DNA of 35,525 nucleotides from Candidatus Bathyarchaeota archaeon (GTDB taxonomy: Archaea; Thermoproteota; Bathyarchaeia; Bathyarchaeales; Bathycorpusculaceae), in NCBI GenBank assembly GCA_030672475.1, contig DAOVGI010000035.1, positions 1 through 35,525 on the forward strand, written 5' to 3'. This document shows, piece after piece, positions 22,965 through 30,694 of the stretch. Made by a program: the position numbers and the translations under genes. The notes below the pieces were generated by a model. It had not been told where the DNA came from. It was given only the letters and a program-made list of their open reading frames with translations, and did not search any database. The first letter of the stretch is position 1. The number at the start of each line of letters is the position of its first letter.

Positions 22965-23660
22965 GTGAAATATGAAATTAGATATAAACCGTCTTATTCA
23001 ATGCTCGTTGTCAATTTGGAGCACGATGAAAAGATAACGGCTGAGTCTGGTGCAATGACTTACATGGATCCTAACATAGAAGTTCACACGCGTAAAAGAG
23101 AGAAAAGCCTTCTCGGCAGTTTGGGTCTTGCGGTCTTCGGGCGTCAATCTTTTTGGGTGAACGAGTATATTGCTTCGAGAGGCCCAGGTGAGGTGGCGTT
23201 TGTTTCGGCACCCGTAGGTGACATAGAAATGTTGGAGGTTAAGCCAAACCAAGGCTACATAATTCAAAAGGCTGCGTACATCGCGTCAACAGAGGGCATA
23301 GATTTAGATCTCAAGTGGGAAGGATTCACCAAGGGATTGTTCGGCCAAGGCCTGCTTATGATAAAAGCTACAGGCAATGGTTCCCTGTTCATAAACACTT
23401 TCGGAGCAATAGACAAGCACACTTTAAAGCCTCAACAAACATTGATAGTCGACAACTTCCACCTAGTTGCCTTCAGTGACACATGCAGCTACAGAGTCAC
23501 TAAGTTTGGAGGATTAAAAGAGACTTTACTGGGCGGAGAAGGACTGGTAACCCAAATAACAGGGCCTGGAGACATTTATATACAGACAAAGAACTTGAGA
23601 GAATTCGTAGACTGGTTATGGACGCTGATCGGGCCTAGGGTTAGGTCAAGAGCTCGATAA
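22965..23660 (+). CDS. AIM24/TIGR00266 family protein
   Basis: With the GTG at 22965 the product is 231 residues and begins MKYEIRYKPSYSMLVV, the usual TIGR00266 start, with GGGGA 7 bases upstream. The track's earlier start (22887) adds 26 residues unlike the family. Family features seen: repeated beta strands with the ITAESGAMTYMDPNIEV segment, RGPGEVAFVSAPVGDIEML, and GGLKETLLGGEGLVTQITGPGDIYIQTKN near the end. The family forms a beta-prism/TRAP-like fold with unknown biochemical activity. It stands alone, facing the 66-residue membrane protein. Confidence 0.88.
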   Translation: MKYEIRYKPSYSMLVVNLEHDEKITAESGAMTYMDPNIEVHTRKREKSLLGSLGLAVFGRQSFWVNEYIASRGPGEVAFVSAPVGDIEMLEVKPNQGYIIQKAAYIASTEGIDLDLKWEGFTKGLFGQGLLMIKATGNGSLFINTFGAIDKHTLKPQQTLIVDNFHLVAFSDTCSYRVTKFGGLKETLLGGEGLVTQITGPGDIYIQTKNLREFVDWLWTLIGPRVRSRAR

Positions 23661-23706
23661 AGCTACACTGTTCACCTTGAGTTGAAGGCTTCCAAGAAAA
23701 GCCAGT

Positions 23707-23716
23707 GCTTATATCC
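23707..23716 (+). promoter_or_regulatory. TATA box of hutH
   Basis: GCTTATATCC lies about 52 bases upstream of the hutH ATG and predicts a leader of about 25-30 bases containing the GGAGATGAT ribosome binding site. Confidence 0.5.
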
Positions 23717-23767
23717 TAAAGGATTAAGAATTACAGAAGTTTCCTATTAGGAAGTGGAGATGATGCT

Positions 23768-25318
23768 ATGTGCAAAGTTTACGTTGACGGAGAGAATTTG
23801 ACAATTGAAGATGTTGTTAGGGTTGCACGTGAAAACGTTGAGGTTACAATTCCGGAAGAGGCTAAAAAGCGTGTTAGGAGAAGCCGTGAAATTCTGGAGA
23901 AGCTTGTCAGAGAAGACCACGTAATTTACGGTGTGAACACTGGTTTTGGAGCTTTAAGCAACGTCAGAATTTCGCCGCAGGAAATCAGGCAGTTACAGTC
24001 TAATCTTATCAGAAGCCATTCATCTGGTGTTGGAAAACCAACATGCAGAGAAAACGTTCGAGCTTTACTGCTTCTACGTGTAAACACGTTGGCCAAGGGC
24101 TATTCTGGAATACGTTTGAAAACTTTGGAAACGCTTGTTGAAATGTTGAATAAGAGGGTTCATCCTGTAATTCCAGCTAAAGGTTCCGTTGGCGCCAGCG
24201 GGGATCTTGCACCTCTGTCGCACATGATTTTGGTTCTTATAGGCAAGGGAAAAGCTGAATACCAAGGCAACGTGATAAGTGGAAAAAAGGCGATGGAAAA
24301 GGCTGGAATAGAACCAGTCCGGCTGGAGTTCAAAGAAGGCTTAGCTCTTAACAACGGCACACAATTGATGACGACAATAGCAGCTTTGACGATTTTTGAT
24401 GCTGAAAACTTAATCAAAATGACAGAAGTCGCCACCGCGTTAACCCTTGAAGGCTTACTTGGAATTCTTGACGCGTTCGATGAGAAAATTCACAACGTTA
24501 GACCACATCAAGGACAAGCTGTAACCGCATGTAACATTAGGAGACTAATAGACGGAAGCATGCTTGTCCAAACAGGAAGAGAAGCAGTGAAGAAAAATCG
24601 TCGTCCTCATGACCCTTATAGCCTAAGATGTTCACCGCAAGTTTTGGGAGCGGCGAGAAACGCTATCGCGTACGCCAAAAGAGTTATAGAAATTGAGATA
24701 AACTCGGCTACTGACAACCCTCTGATTTTTCCAGAGACTGAGACATGCCTCTCGGGCGGCAATTTCCACGGCCAACCGGTCTCCCTCGCAATGGACTTGC
24801 TTGGAATAGCGTTAACGATGGTGGGCAACATTTCCGAAAGGAGAACAGCCAGACTCCTCGATGAAAAACTGAACAACGGCTTACCATCCTTCTTAATATC
24901 TCATGAAGCGAAAAGAGGAGTGAACAGCGGCTTGATGACCGTACAGTATACGGCAGCCGCTCTAGCCTCGGAAAACAAGGTTCTAGCCCATCCAGCATGC
25001 GCAGATTCAATTCCAACCTCAGCAGGCTTTGAAGACTTTGTAAGCATGGGAGTAACAGCAGCCCAAAAAGCCAAACAAATACTGGAAAACATAGAATACA
25101 TAATAGCTATAGAATTGCTCTGTGCAGCACAAGCAATAGAGTTCCGTGGTCCAGAAAGACTCGGCAAAGGAACCAAAATAGCTTACTCAACCATAAGAAA
25201 AACCGTGCCGCCGCTCAAAGAAGACAGGGTACTGAGCAATGACATAGAGAAAATCAGGCAAACACTCAAAAACAGAACAATCCTCAACAAGATCAACAGA
25301 ACATTGAAAATCGACTAA
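23768..25318 (+). CDS. hutH: Histidine ammonia-lyase
   Basis: A 516-residue member of the MIO-dependent aromatic amino acid lyases. YGVNTGFG holds the catalytic Tyr, GSVGASGDLAPLSH (ASG at 143-145) makes the MIO cofactor by self-cyclisation, and GNFHGQPV and SEIS-like NISERR follow. The Ser-His pair in LIRSHSSGVG fits the histidine lyase group, rather than Phe (F-L) or Tyr (H-L) types. The reaction is His to urocanate plus ammonia. ATG 23768 follows GGAGATGAT. No hutU, hutI or hutG is nearby, so either those lie elsewhere or the enzyme has another use. Confidence 0.92.
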   Translation: MCKVYVDGENLTIEDVVRVARENVEVTIPEEAKKRVRRSREILEKLVREDHVIYGVNTGFGALSNVRISPQEIRQLQSNLIRSHSSGVGKPTCRENVRALLLLRVNTLAKGYSGIRLKTLETLVEMLNKRVHPVIPAKGSVGASGDLAPLSHMILVLIGKGKAEYQGNVISGKKAMEKAGIEPVRLEFKEGLALNNGTQLMTTIAALTIFDAENLIKMTEVATALTLEGLLGILDAFDEKIHNVRPHQGQAVTACNIRRLIDGSMLVQTGREAVKKNRRPHDPYSLRCSPQVLGAARNAIAYAKRVIEIEINSATDNPLIFPETETCLSGGNFHGQPVSLAMDLLGIALTMVGNISERRTARLLDEKLNNGLPSFLISHEAKRGVNSGLMTVQYTAAALASENKVLAHPACADSIPTSAGFEDFVSMGVTAAQKAKQILENIEYIIAIELLCAAQAIEFRGPERLGKGTKIAYSTIRKTVPPLKEDRVLSNDIEKIRQTLKNRTILNKINRTLKID

Positions 25319-25410
25319 CCCGCAAAAACCTGTTCAATATTTGATTAGAATAGATAATTTTGATGAAACTTTCAAAATATTCATGTGCACACGCTGAATC
25401 TACGTAAAAG

Positions 25411-25570
25411 TCGGGCGGGCAGGATTTGAACCTGCGACAATCCGGTCTCTGCATGTACGCTTGGTAAGCTGAGCGACACCCACCACAGGCACGTGTCTAC
25501 AGCATCTCCGCCAGCTAAAGCAACAAGCCTACGCTGACTCGGAAGCTCTACCAAGCTGAGCTACCGCCCG
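25411..25570 (-). tRNA. tRNA-Tyr (GTA) with two introns
   Basis: The 160-base gene folds to a 74-base tRNA after removing two introns. Acceptor stem CGGGCGG/CCGCCCG is perfect, with the C1-G72 pair and A73 typical of archaeal tRNA-Tyr. D stem GCTC/GAGC, T arm GCAGG-TTCAAAT-CCTGC. I place intron 1 at tRNA position 30/31 (36 bases, genome 25504-25539) and intron 2 at 37/38 (50 bases, 25447-25496); anticodon GTA is at 25498-25500. Both junctions form bulge-helix-bulge motifs: CTTC/GGAG with a GTCAGC/GCTGGC inner helix for intron 1, CTGT/GCAG with 3-base bulges for intron 2. There is no encoded CCA. A TATA box ATAAATTT lies 26-33 bases upstream, and CTTTT follows the 3' end. Confidence 0.9.
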
Positions 25571-25595
25571 ACAAAATCTCATAGATAGGAAAATC

Positions 25596-25603
25596 AAATT
25601 TAT
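25596..25603 (-). promoter_or_regulatory. TATA box of tRNA-Tyr
   Basis: Minus-strand ATAAATTT, 26-33 bases before the tRNA 5' end, at the expected archaeal distance. Confidence 0.55.
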
Positions 25604-25647
25604 GTGTTACGCATTTAAATTCCATGTTTCGCATTTGTTTTCTGGCA

Positions 25648-25740
25648 TCTTTTCCTGAAGATTTTACCGTTTTCCATTTCACACACGTAGTCGAATCCTG
25701 CTTTGACAAGTTTACACGCTTCTTTTATATTGTGAGGCAG
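25648..25740 (-). pseudogene. Possible remnant of an integrase (tyrosine recombinase) C-terminal tail
   Basis: Within the 83-codon minus ORF, the segment KEACKLVKAGFDYVCEMENG followed by KIFRKR resembles the tail that I recall ending many archaeal tyrosine recombinases (KLIEAGFEYV...LFRKRK). The upstream half of the ORF is unrelated low-complexity sequence antisense to the dockerin-like fragment, so only the last piece of the gene survives. It sits beside a tRNA gene, a common integration site. The match is from memory and needs a search. Confidence 0.45.
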
Positions 25741-25752
25741 TGCATGACTTAC

Positions 25753-25848
25753 GGCTCTGAGCTCGGTGACCCAGATTACGATGTGAACTATGACATTGAC
25801 GGCGACGATGACATCGATGTTTACGACATCGCTATAAGCGCGCGCTGA
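25753..25848 (+). pseudogene. Dockerin/EF-hand-like C-terminal fragment
   Basis: The end of the plus ORF reads GDPDYDVNYDIDGDDDIDVY followed by DIAISAR, then a stop. The D-x-N-x-D-x-x-G-D-x-x-I-D-x-x-D-I pattern is that of dockerin-like calcium-binding modules found at the C termini of archaeal secreted proteins. The module stops where a following FG-type end would be expected. The preceding 45 codons look like noise and there is no ribosome binding site, so I treat it as a fragment of a lost gene. Confidence 0.45.
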
Positions 25849-25887
25849 AGATAAATGATCAAACAAAAAATTTAGATAAACAAAACT

Positions 25888-26064
25888 TTATTTTTCTATC
25901 TTATGATAAACGAACGCCACAACATCTATAACAATTATAACCACAAGAACAAATAAGGGGCTACCTAAAAACTTGTCCACTAAAGGTTCTCCTTCCGCAT
26001 TGACAGAACTTATTAACCCGAAGAGAAGAAACGGAATAAACAGCGATAGTTTGGTCTTTTCCAT
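25888..26064 (-). CDS. Small membrane protein, 58 aa, last gene of the RNA polymerase operon
   Basis: This ORF is below the track cut-off. The ATG at 26064 opens MEKTKLSLFIPFLLFGLISS, a signal-like hydrophobic start followed by VNAEGEPLVDK, then a second helix SPLFVLVVIIVIDVVAFVY and a basic end HKIEK. The likely product is either a two-TM protein or a secreted-then-anchored peptide with a signal cleavage after VNA. It lies 20 bases after nusA on the same strand, so it should be cotranscribed with the polymerase genes. The ribosome binding site is weak (CGAGAAA). Family unknown. Confidence 0.6.
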   Translation of the reverse strand: MEKTKLSLFIPFLLFGLISSVNAEGEPLVDKFLGSPLFVLVVIIVIDVVAFVYHKIEK

Positions 26065-26084
26065 TTTCTCGAGTCTCTGAACCT

Positions 26085-26522
26085 TCAGGTTATGCTTACG
26101 TTTTGTATGTTAAAGTATCTTTTGGCAAAAAAGCGAAGGCGTTCAGCATTCCGCCCATTCTTACCTATGGCAATGCCTTTATCTCCCGGATTAACTGTAA
26201 CAACAGCCATTATTTTCCCGTTGGGTCTTTCTGTTATGCGAACCTCCTTCACGATAGCTGGTTTCAAGGCGTTCTTGATAAATTGAGCAGGTTCTTCTGA
26301 ATATTCGATAATTTCATGTTTTTTACCTGTCATTTTTTCTAGGACATGGATATTTCTTCCACCCCTTCCAATAGCCATCCCTATATGGCCCTTGCTAACT
26401 ACAAAGATCGCACGGCTTTGTTCCTCATAGACTACGCAGTCTTTAACGCTTGCCCCTGTTATGCTCTCAAACAATGAGATGTACCGCATTTCTCTACTTG
26501 TAATTTTTATCCCAGTTGCCAT
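26085..26522 (-). CDS. nusA: Archaeal NusA (KH-domain transcription factor)
   Basis: A 145-residue protein with two KH domains and no S1 domain, as in archaeal NusA. The KH loops read GMAIGRGGRNIHVLEKMTGK and KGIAIGKNGRNAERLRFFAK. It binds RNA and is linked to elongation or termination, though the archaeal role is less defined than the bacterial one. The track starts at TTG 26537, but AGGAGG there is the ribosome binding site for ATG 26522 and overlaps the rpl30e stop. It is the usual neighbour of rpl30e downstream of rpoA. Confidence 0.95.
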   Translation of the reverse strand: MATGIKITSREMRYISLFESITGASVKDCVVYEEQSRAIFVVSKGHIGMAIGRGGRNIHVLEKMTGKKHEIIEYSEEPAQFIKNALKPAIVKEVRITERPNGKIMAVVTVNPGDKGIAIGKNGRNAERLRFFAKRYFNIQNVSIT

Positions 26523-26533
26523 TCGGTTCCTCC

Positions 26534-26854
26534 TCAAGACTCTTCTGGTTCCGTCTTTTCCATCAAACTAAGGATTTCTGAATCACCGGGTTCTTTTATA
26601 CTTAACGCTGAGATGACAAATGGTTTGCCACATACAGCAGCCAAGTCTATAGATGAGCCCTTATAGATTGTCAGTGGAACATTTGAAAGTTGGCAATAAT
26701 ATTCTATGTCTTCACGTGTGTTCTTTGGGCAGTTGGCAGCCAAGATTATCAGTTTGGCTTTCCCCATCTTTGCGCTCTGTATGGTGGAGTTCGCGCCCAA
26801 GGACACCTTGCCTGTTTTTACAACCGTTACAATCGCCTTATCGGTGTCTATCAC
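26534..26854 (-). CDS. rpl30e: Ribosomal protein L30e
   Basis: A 106-residue L7Ae/L30e-family protein. KTGKVSLGANSTIQSAKMGKAKLII and AANCPKNTREDIEYYCQLSNVP are typical of L30e, and the segment FVISALSI closes the domain. It is a component of the large ribosomal subunit. It starts at a GTG overlapping the rpoA stop (GTGA), with GAGGAGG upstream. The C terminus (SEILSLMEKTEPEES) is a short acidic extension. Confidence 0.95.
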   Translation of the reverse strand: MIDTDKAIVTVVKTGKVSLGANSTIQSAKMGKAKLIILAANCPKNTREDIEYYCQLSNVPLTIYKGSSIDLAAVCGKPFVISALSIKEPGDSEILSLMEKTEPEES

Positions 26855-29800
26855 TTGTCTTTCCTCCTCAATTTGGATGTTGACATATACAATTCAACTA
26901 GTCCTGTGCCTATCGGTATGGATTGCCCTACTATTACGTTTTCGGTCACACCATCCAATGGGTCGCTTTCACCGGTCACTGATGCCTTGACAATGTTTGG
27001 AACTGTTATTTCGAATGCTGCCCTCGCTAGAACGCTTGATTTCTTACCGCTTATTCCATGTCTCCCTATCTGCTGCACTTCACCTGTGGACGTCATTGTA
27101 TCCGCAACGAGCATTATATGACGGATATCAACATCTAAACCTTGTTCCTCTAAGACGCCGTTAGCTTCATTTATTAAGGAGTTTCTGGCAGCTTCTATTC
27201 CCAGAGTCTTAGCTATTTCATGAACGTTATTCGTTGTTGTTCGTGGTGCCTCAACTGTGGAGACTTCTAGAACTCTAGGGAGGTTTGACCCGTCTGTTCT
27301 TATAACCCATTCTCCGCCTTCTTCCGTCACCAACACCCGCTTTATTTTGGGTACACCTTTAATGTGGAAGGAGGCAACTTTGGGAAGTAACTTTTTGAGG
27401 TTTTCAGCTTTTTCAGGTTTTATGTTTACTCGGTCACCTCTTGCCTTTATGGTGCAGTTCCTTGCCTTTATGGTGCAGTTCGGTAGCTCCAACAGATTCT
27501 TCAATTCTTTTATTGTTACTCTTCTGTCTTCCATCATCGTTTTGCTAAGTTTCACCACAATTTCATCTTTTAAGGGGCCTTCATAGATCGCTTCTGATAA
27601 GTCTTCAATCCTCGTATGTATTATGTTCCGCGCGATTTCTGTTGCAGCTTCCTTGCTTTTTCTGCATTTTTTAGTCAAGTATACAGTCATGATCGGTGTA
27701 GATGGTATTCTTCTTGCGTCAACGATTTCTATCAGTCTTGGCAATCCCAGAGTCACGTTTTGCTCTCGAACTCCTGCATAATGGAATGTTCTGAGAGTCA
27801 TCTGTGTACCAGGTTCACCTATTGATTGAGCTGCAATTATGCCCACTGCTTCACCTGGCTCCATAAAAGCACGCTTGTAGTGTTCAACCGTCAATTTTAC
27901 TGCTTTTTCCACACCTGTTTCTGTTAGTTCCGCTTTCGCCAAAATCTGTCTCAGTTTCTTTATAAGGAGCGGTGTAAGCTGATCTTCAACCTCTTTCAAT
28001 CGTCTTTTAACAGATTCAGATGAGGCTGGTGTGCCTTTTCTCATTGCGATTCTTATCTGTTCAATTAGTCGGGTTACGTTCACCGCTTTTCCATGGTCGC
28101 TTTTGGCTGGGTCAACACCGTCTTCACCATATTTGAATTGGATTATGTCTCTACATGAAGTTCTAACTGTTCCATCATATTCCAATCGCAGGTGCTCCAG
28201 TGCGTTTATCAGTCTTCTTTGCATGTATCCGCTTTGCTGTGTTCTGACGGCGGTGTCGACAAGACCTTCTCTGCCACCCATAGCATGGAAGAAGAATTCA
28301 ATTGAGTCAAGCCCCGTCTGGTATGAGGAATAGACGAACCCTCTTGCTTTCGGGCTTGGATCGCCAGGTTTGAAGTGGGGTAAGGCGCGATCCCGATATC
28401 CCCGCATTATCCTTTTTCCACGTACTGCTTGTTGCCCCACGCATGCGCTCATCTGTCCAATGTTCAGGTTTGATCCTCTAGCGCCTGTTCGAGTCATCAC
28501 TATGCCTGAATTCTCAAGTGTAAAGTCCTCGTCAGCTATTTTTCCAGATTGATCCCTCGCCTCAGCCAGTTCGTTCATCACGTATATTTCAAATGAAGCT
28601 TCAAGCGTTTGCCCCGGAAGTCTTTGTAAGGTACCTTTACGATATTTGTCTATCAATACTTCTATTCTTTTTTCTAGTCTTTCCATGGTTTTTTTTATTT
28701 TGTTTTCAGCATTTGAGGACAAAACCAGTTCGTCATATGAGTACGTGAAGCCTCTCATAGTTATAAAAAGCTTCAGCATACGCATTACCTTGTTCAGGAA
28801 TTCACGTCCAGCTTCTGACCCGTAATCCTTTATTATCCTGTGAAGGAGACTTTCTGACTGTTCAGCGCCTATTGAGCGTCTATCTATGACACCGCTTATC
28901 AGTTTACCGTTCTTAACAACAACGTAGGCGTCGTAGGGACAGTCTTCCTTCTTACATTTGTCGCATCCGTGACAGATGTTCGCTTTCAAAACGTAACTGA
29001 AGTCTTCTGGTATAAACAGGCTAAAAATCTGTTTGCCGCTCCATAATGGTTGAGGCGTTTTTATTTGTGGTTTCGGCAACTTTCCATCATATCTCGCTGC
29101 CATGAGTAATCTGCTGGTTTCAGTTTTTGTTAGATAGTTTGATTTTCTTGTGAACAAGTACGAGGCTGTTATGAAATCTCTGATCGCTCCTATTATTGGA
29201 CCTCCGAATCTTGGCGACAGTATTTGATCTTGAACCTGCATCAGTATGCGAGCTTCCGTTTGTGCCTCTTGGCCTTGCGGTATATGAAGGTTCATTTCAT
29301 CTCCGTCAAAGTCAGCGTTGTATGGTGGGCAAACACAAAGGTGCAAACGGAACGTTTTGTAAGGCAGAACGCGCACATGGTGAGCCATAATTGACATCCT
29401 GTGAAGCGAAGGCTGACGATTAAAGATGGCTATGTCACCGTTTTTGAGATGCCTTTCCACAATGAATCCGGGCTCCAAAGCCTCCGCGACTTTTTCTCTG
29501 TCAACAACGAATTCAAGTCTTATACGTTTACCATCAGGTCTGATAATGTATAGTACACCGGGATACTTTTCAGGTCCATTTATCACTAGTCTACGCATTT
29601 CTTCAATGTTCCATTCTGTGATCTTTTCAGGCACAGATAGCCGCATGGCAACTTCAAGTGGAACTCCAACCTCATTTATTTCCAGGTTCGGATCAGGCGA
29701 AATCACTGTACGTGCTGAAAAATCAACTCTTTTTCCTGAAAGGTTGCTTCTGAATCTTCCCTCTTTCCCCTTCAACCTCTGTGATAGCGTCTTTAGCGCT

Positions 29801-30693
29801 CTCCCTGAGCGATGCCTTGCGGGAGGTATGCCTGACGCTTCATTATTGAAGTATGTTGTTGCATGATACTGGAGAAGCTCTGATAAGTCTTGAATTATGA
29901 GCGTAGGCGCTCCAGCATCCATGTTTTCCTTAAGTCTCTGGTTGATGCGGATTATGTCCACCAGTTTGTGAGTGAGGTCGTCCTCCGAGCGTATCCCCGA
30001 TTCTAACGTTATTGACGGACGCACATATACTGGTGGAACTGGTAAAACTTGTAGAACCATCCATTCAGGATGTGCAGCTTTCGGGTTGAATCCTAGGAGT
30101 TCAAGGTCTTCGTCTGGTATACGTTCCAGTCTTTCCCGAACCATGCTAGGTGTCAGCGGTTGCGAACCGCTCTCAGGGATTACCTCGTTGTACCTTGTTG
30201 GTTTTTCGAATTTTATTTTGTATTGAATTGCCCCACAATGGGGACACTGCTTTCCTCGTGCGGCGAGCTCTATTTTTTTATACAGATCATTCGGAACTGC
30301 ACCTAAAAGTTGACGTGCTCTCTTGATTCTAGCTTGGACTTCTCCTATCGTATCATCTGGAAGCAAAATGTGTCCACAGTTTCGACACGTTGTCCTGAGA
30401 AGCGCGTATATGATTTTTGTGAATGACATGTGTATTATTGGAACAGCCAGTTCGATGTGGCCGAAGTGGCCTGGACACCGGATGGCTGTGTTGCCGCATG
30501 TTTTACACCTTTGCCTTGGTTCAAGGGTTCCAAGTCTGCCATCCATTAATCCGGAGGTTATGGAGGCGCCATCCTCGTCGTAGGTGTCTGGTGTTTGGAT
30601 TTCGACGACTGAGAGTTTACGTATGTCCTGCGGTGAAAGCAAACCGAAGCTAATTTCATCGACAACTTTGTGAACTGTCTCTTCTGCAGCCAT
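26851..30693 (-). CDS. rpoA: RNA polymerase subunit A, unsplit (A' plus A'')
   Basis: A 1280-residue single protein covering both A' and A'', which most archaea encode as two genes. Features in order: the N-terminal zinc site CKTCGNTAIRCPGHFGH, a second CRNCGH...CPHCG site, and the active-site Mg loop YNADFDGDEMNLH near residue 450. A CHGCDKCKKEDC insert, the funnel and bridge region MGGREGLVDTAVRTQQSGYMQ, and the A'' part GEAVGIIAAQSIGEPGTQMT follow. Near residues 1070-1084 NCTIKAR is repeated twice in tandem. It begins 1 base after the rpoB stop, with AAGGAGAAGG inside rpoB, and overlaps rpl30e. Confidence 0.97.
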   Translation of the reverse strand: MAAEETVHKVVDEISFGLLSPQDIRKLSVVEIQTPDTYDEDGASITSGLMDGRLGTLEPRQRCKTCGNTAIRCPGHFGHIELAVPIIHMSFTKIIYALLRTTCRNCGHILLPDDTIGEVQARIKRARQLLGAVPNDLYKKIELAARGKQCPHCGAIQYKIKFEKPTRYNEVIPESGSQPLTPSMVRERLERIPDEDLELLGFNPKAAHPEWMVLQVLPVPPVYVRPSITLESGIRSEDDLTHKLVDIIRINQRLKENMDAGAPTLIIQDLSELLQYHATTYFNNEASGIPPARHRSGRALKTLSQRLKGKEGRFRSNLSGKRVDFSARTVISPDPNLEINEVGVPLEVAMRLSVPEKITEWNIEEMRRLVINGPEKYPGVLYIIRPDGKRIRLEFVVDREKVAEALEPGFIVERHLKNGDIAIFNRQPSLHRMSIMAHHVRVLPYKTFRLHLCVCPPYNADFDGDEMNLHIPQGQEAQTEARILMQVQDQILSPRFGGPIIGAIRDFITASYLFTRKSNYLTKTETSRLLMAARYDGKLPKPQIKTPQPLWSGKQIFSLFIPEDFSYVLKANICHGCDKCKKEDCPYDAYVVVKNGKLISGVIDRRSIGAEQSESLLHRIIKDYGSEAGREFLNKVMRMLKLFITMRGFTYSYDELVLSSNAENKIKKTMERLEKRIEVLIDKYRKGTLQRLPGQTLEASFEIYVMNELAEARDQSGKIADEDFTLENSGIVMTRTGARGSNLNIGQMSACVGQQAVRGKRIMRGYRDRALPHFKPGDPSPKARGFVYSSYQTGLDSIEFFFHAMGGREGLVDTAVRTQQSGYMQRRLINALEHLRLEYDGTVRTSCRDIIQFKYGEDGVDPAKSDHGKAVNVTRLIEQIRIAMRKGTPASSESVKRRLKEVEDQLTPLLIKKLRQILAKAELTETGVEKAVKLTVEHYKRAFMEPGEAVGIIAAQSIGEPGTQMTLRTFHYAGVREQNVTLGLPRLIEIVDARRIPSTPIMTVYLTKKCRKSKEAATEIARNIIHTRIEDLSEAIYEGPLKDEIVVKLSKTMMEDRRVTIKELKNLLELPNCTIKARNCTIKARGDRVNIKPEKAENLKKLLPKVASFHIKGVPKIKRVLVTEEGGEWVIRTDGSNLPRVLEVSTVEAPRTTTNNVHEIAKTLGIEAARNSLINEANGVLEEQGLDVDIRHIMLVADTMTSTGEVQQIGRHGISGKKSSVLARAAFEITVPNIVKASVTGESDPLDGVTENVIVGQSIPIGTGLVELYMSTSKLRRKDK
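27440..27481 (-). repeat. Exact 21-bp tandem duplication inside rpoA
   Basis: CTTGCCTTTATGGTGCAGTTC occurs twice without a gap (27440-27460 and 27461-27481, given as plus strand). It duplicates seven residues, NCTIKAR, in the A'' part and keeps the frame. Confidence 0.95.
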
Positions 30694-30694
30694 G

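Larger units (their letters stand above)
25571..25887. other. Junction region between tRNA-Tyr and the RNA polymerase operon
   Basis: These 317 bases hold the tRNA promoter on the left, then two oppositely oriented gene remnants listed separately, and an AGCGCGCGCTG tract at the stop of the dockerin-like fragment. I see no complete gene. Confidence 0.5.

Noticed and set aside
25615-25866. 83-codon minus ORF as a complete gene
   Set aside because: Only the last third resembles a known protein tail; the first half is antisense to the Asp-rich dockerin-like codons and has no start signal.
26690-27121. 143-codon plus-strand ORF and the other long plus-strand ORFs across 26.6-33.9 kb (for example 29426-29866)
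   Set aside because: They are antisense shadows of rpl30e, rpoA and rpoB, which are certain.
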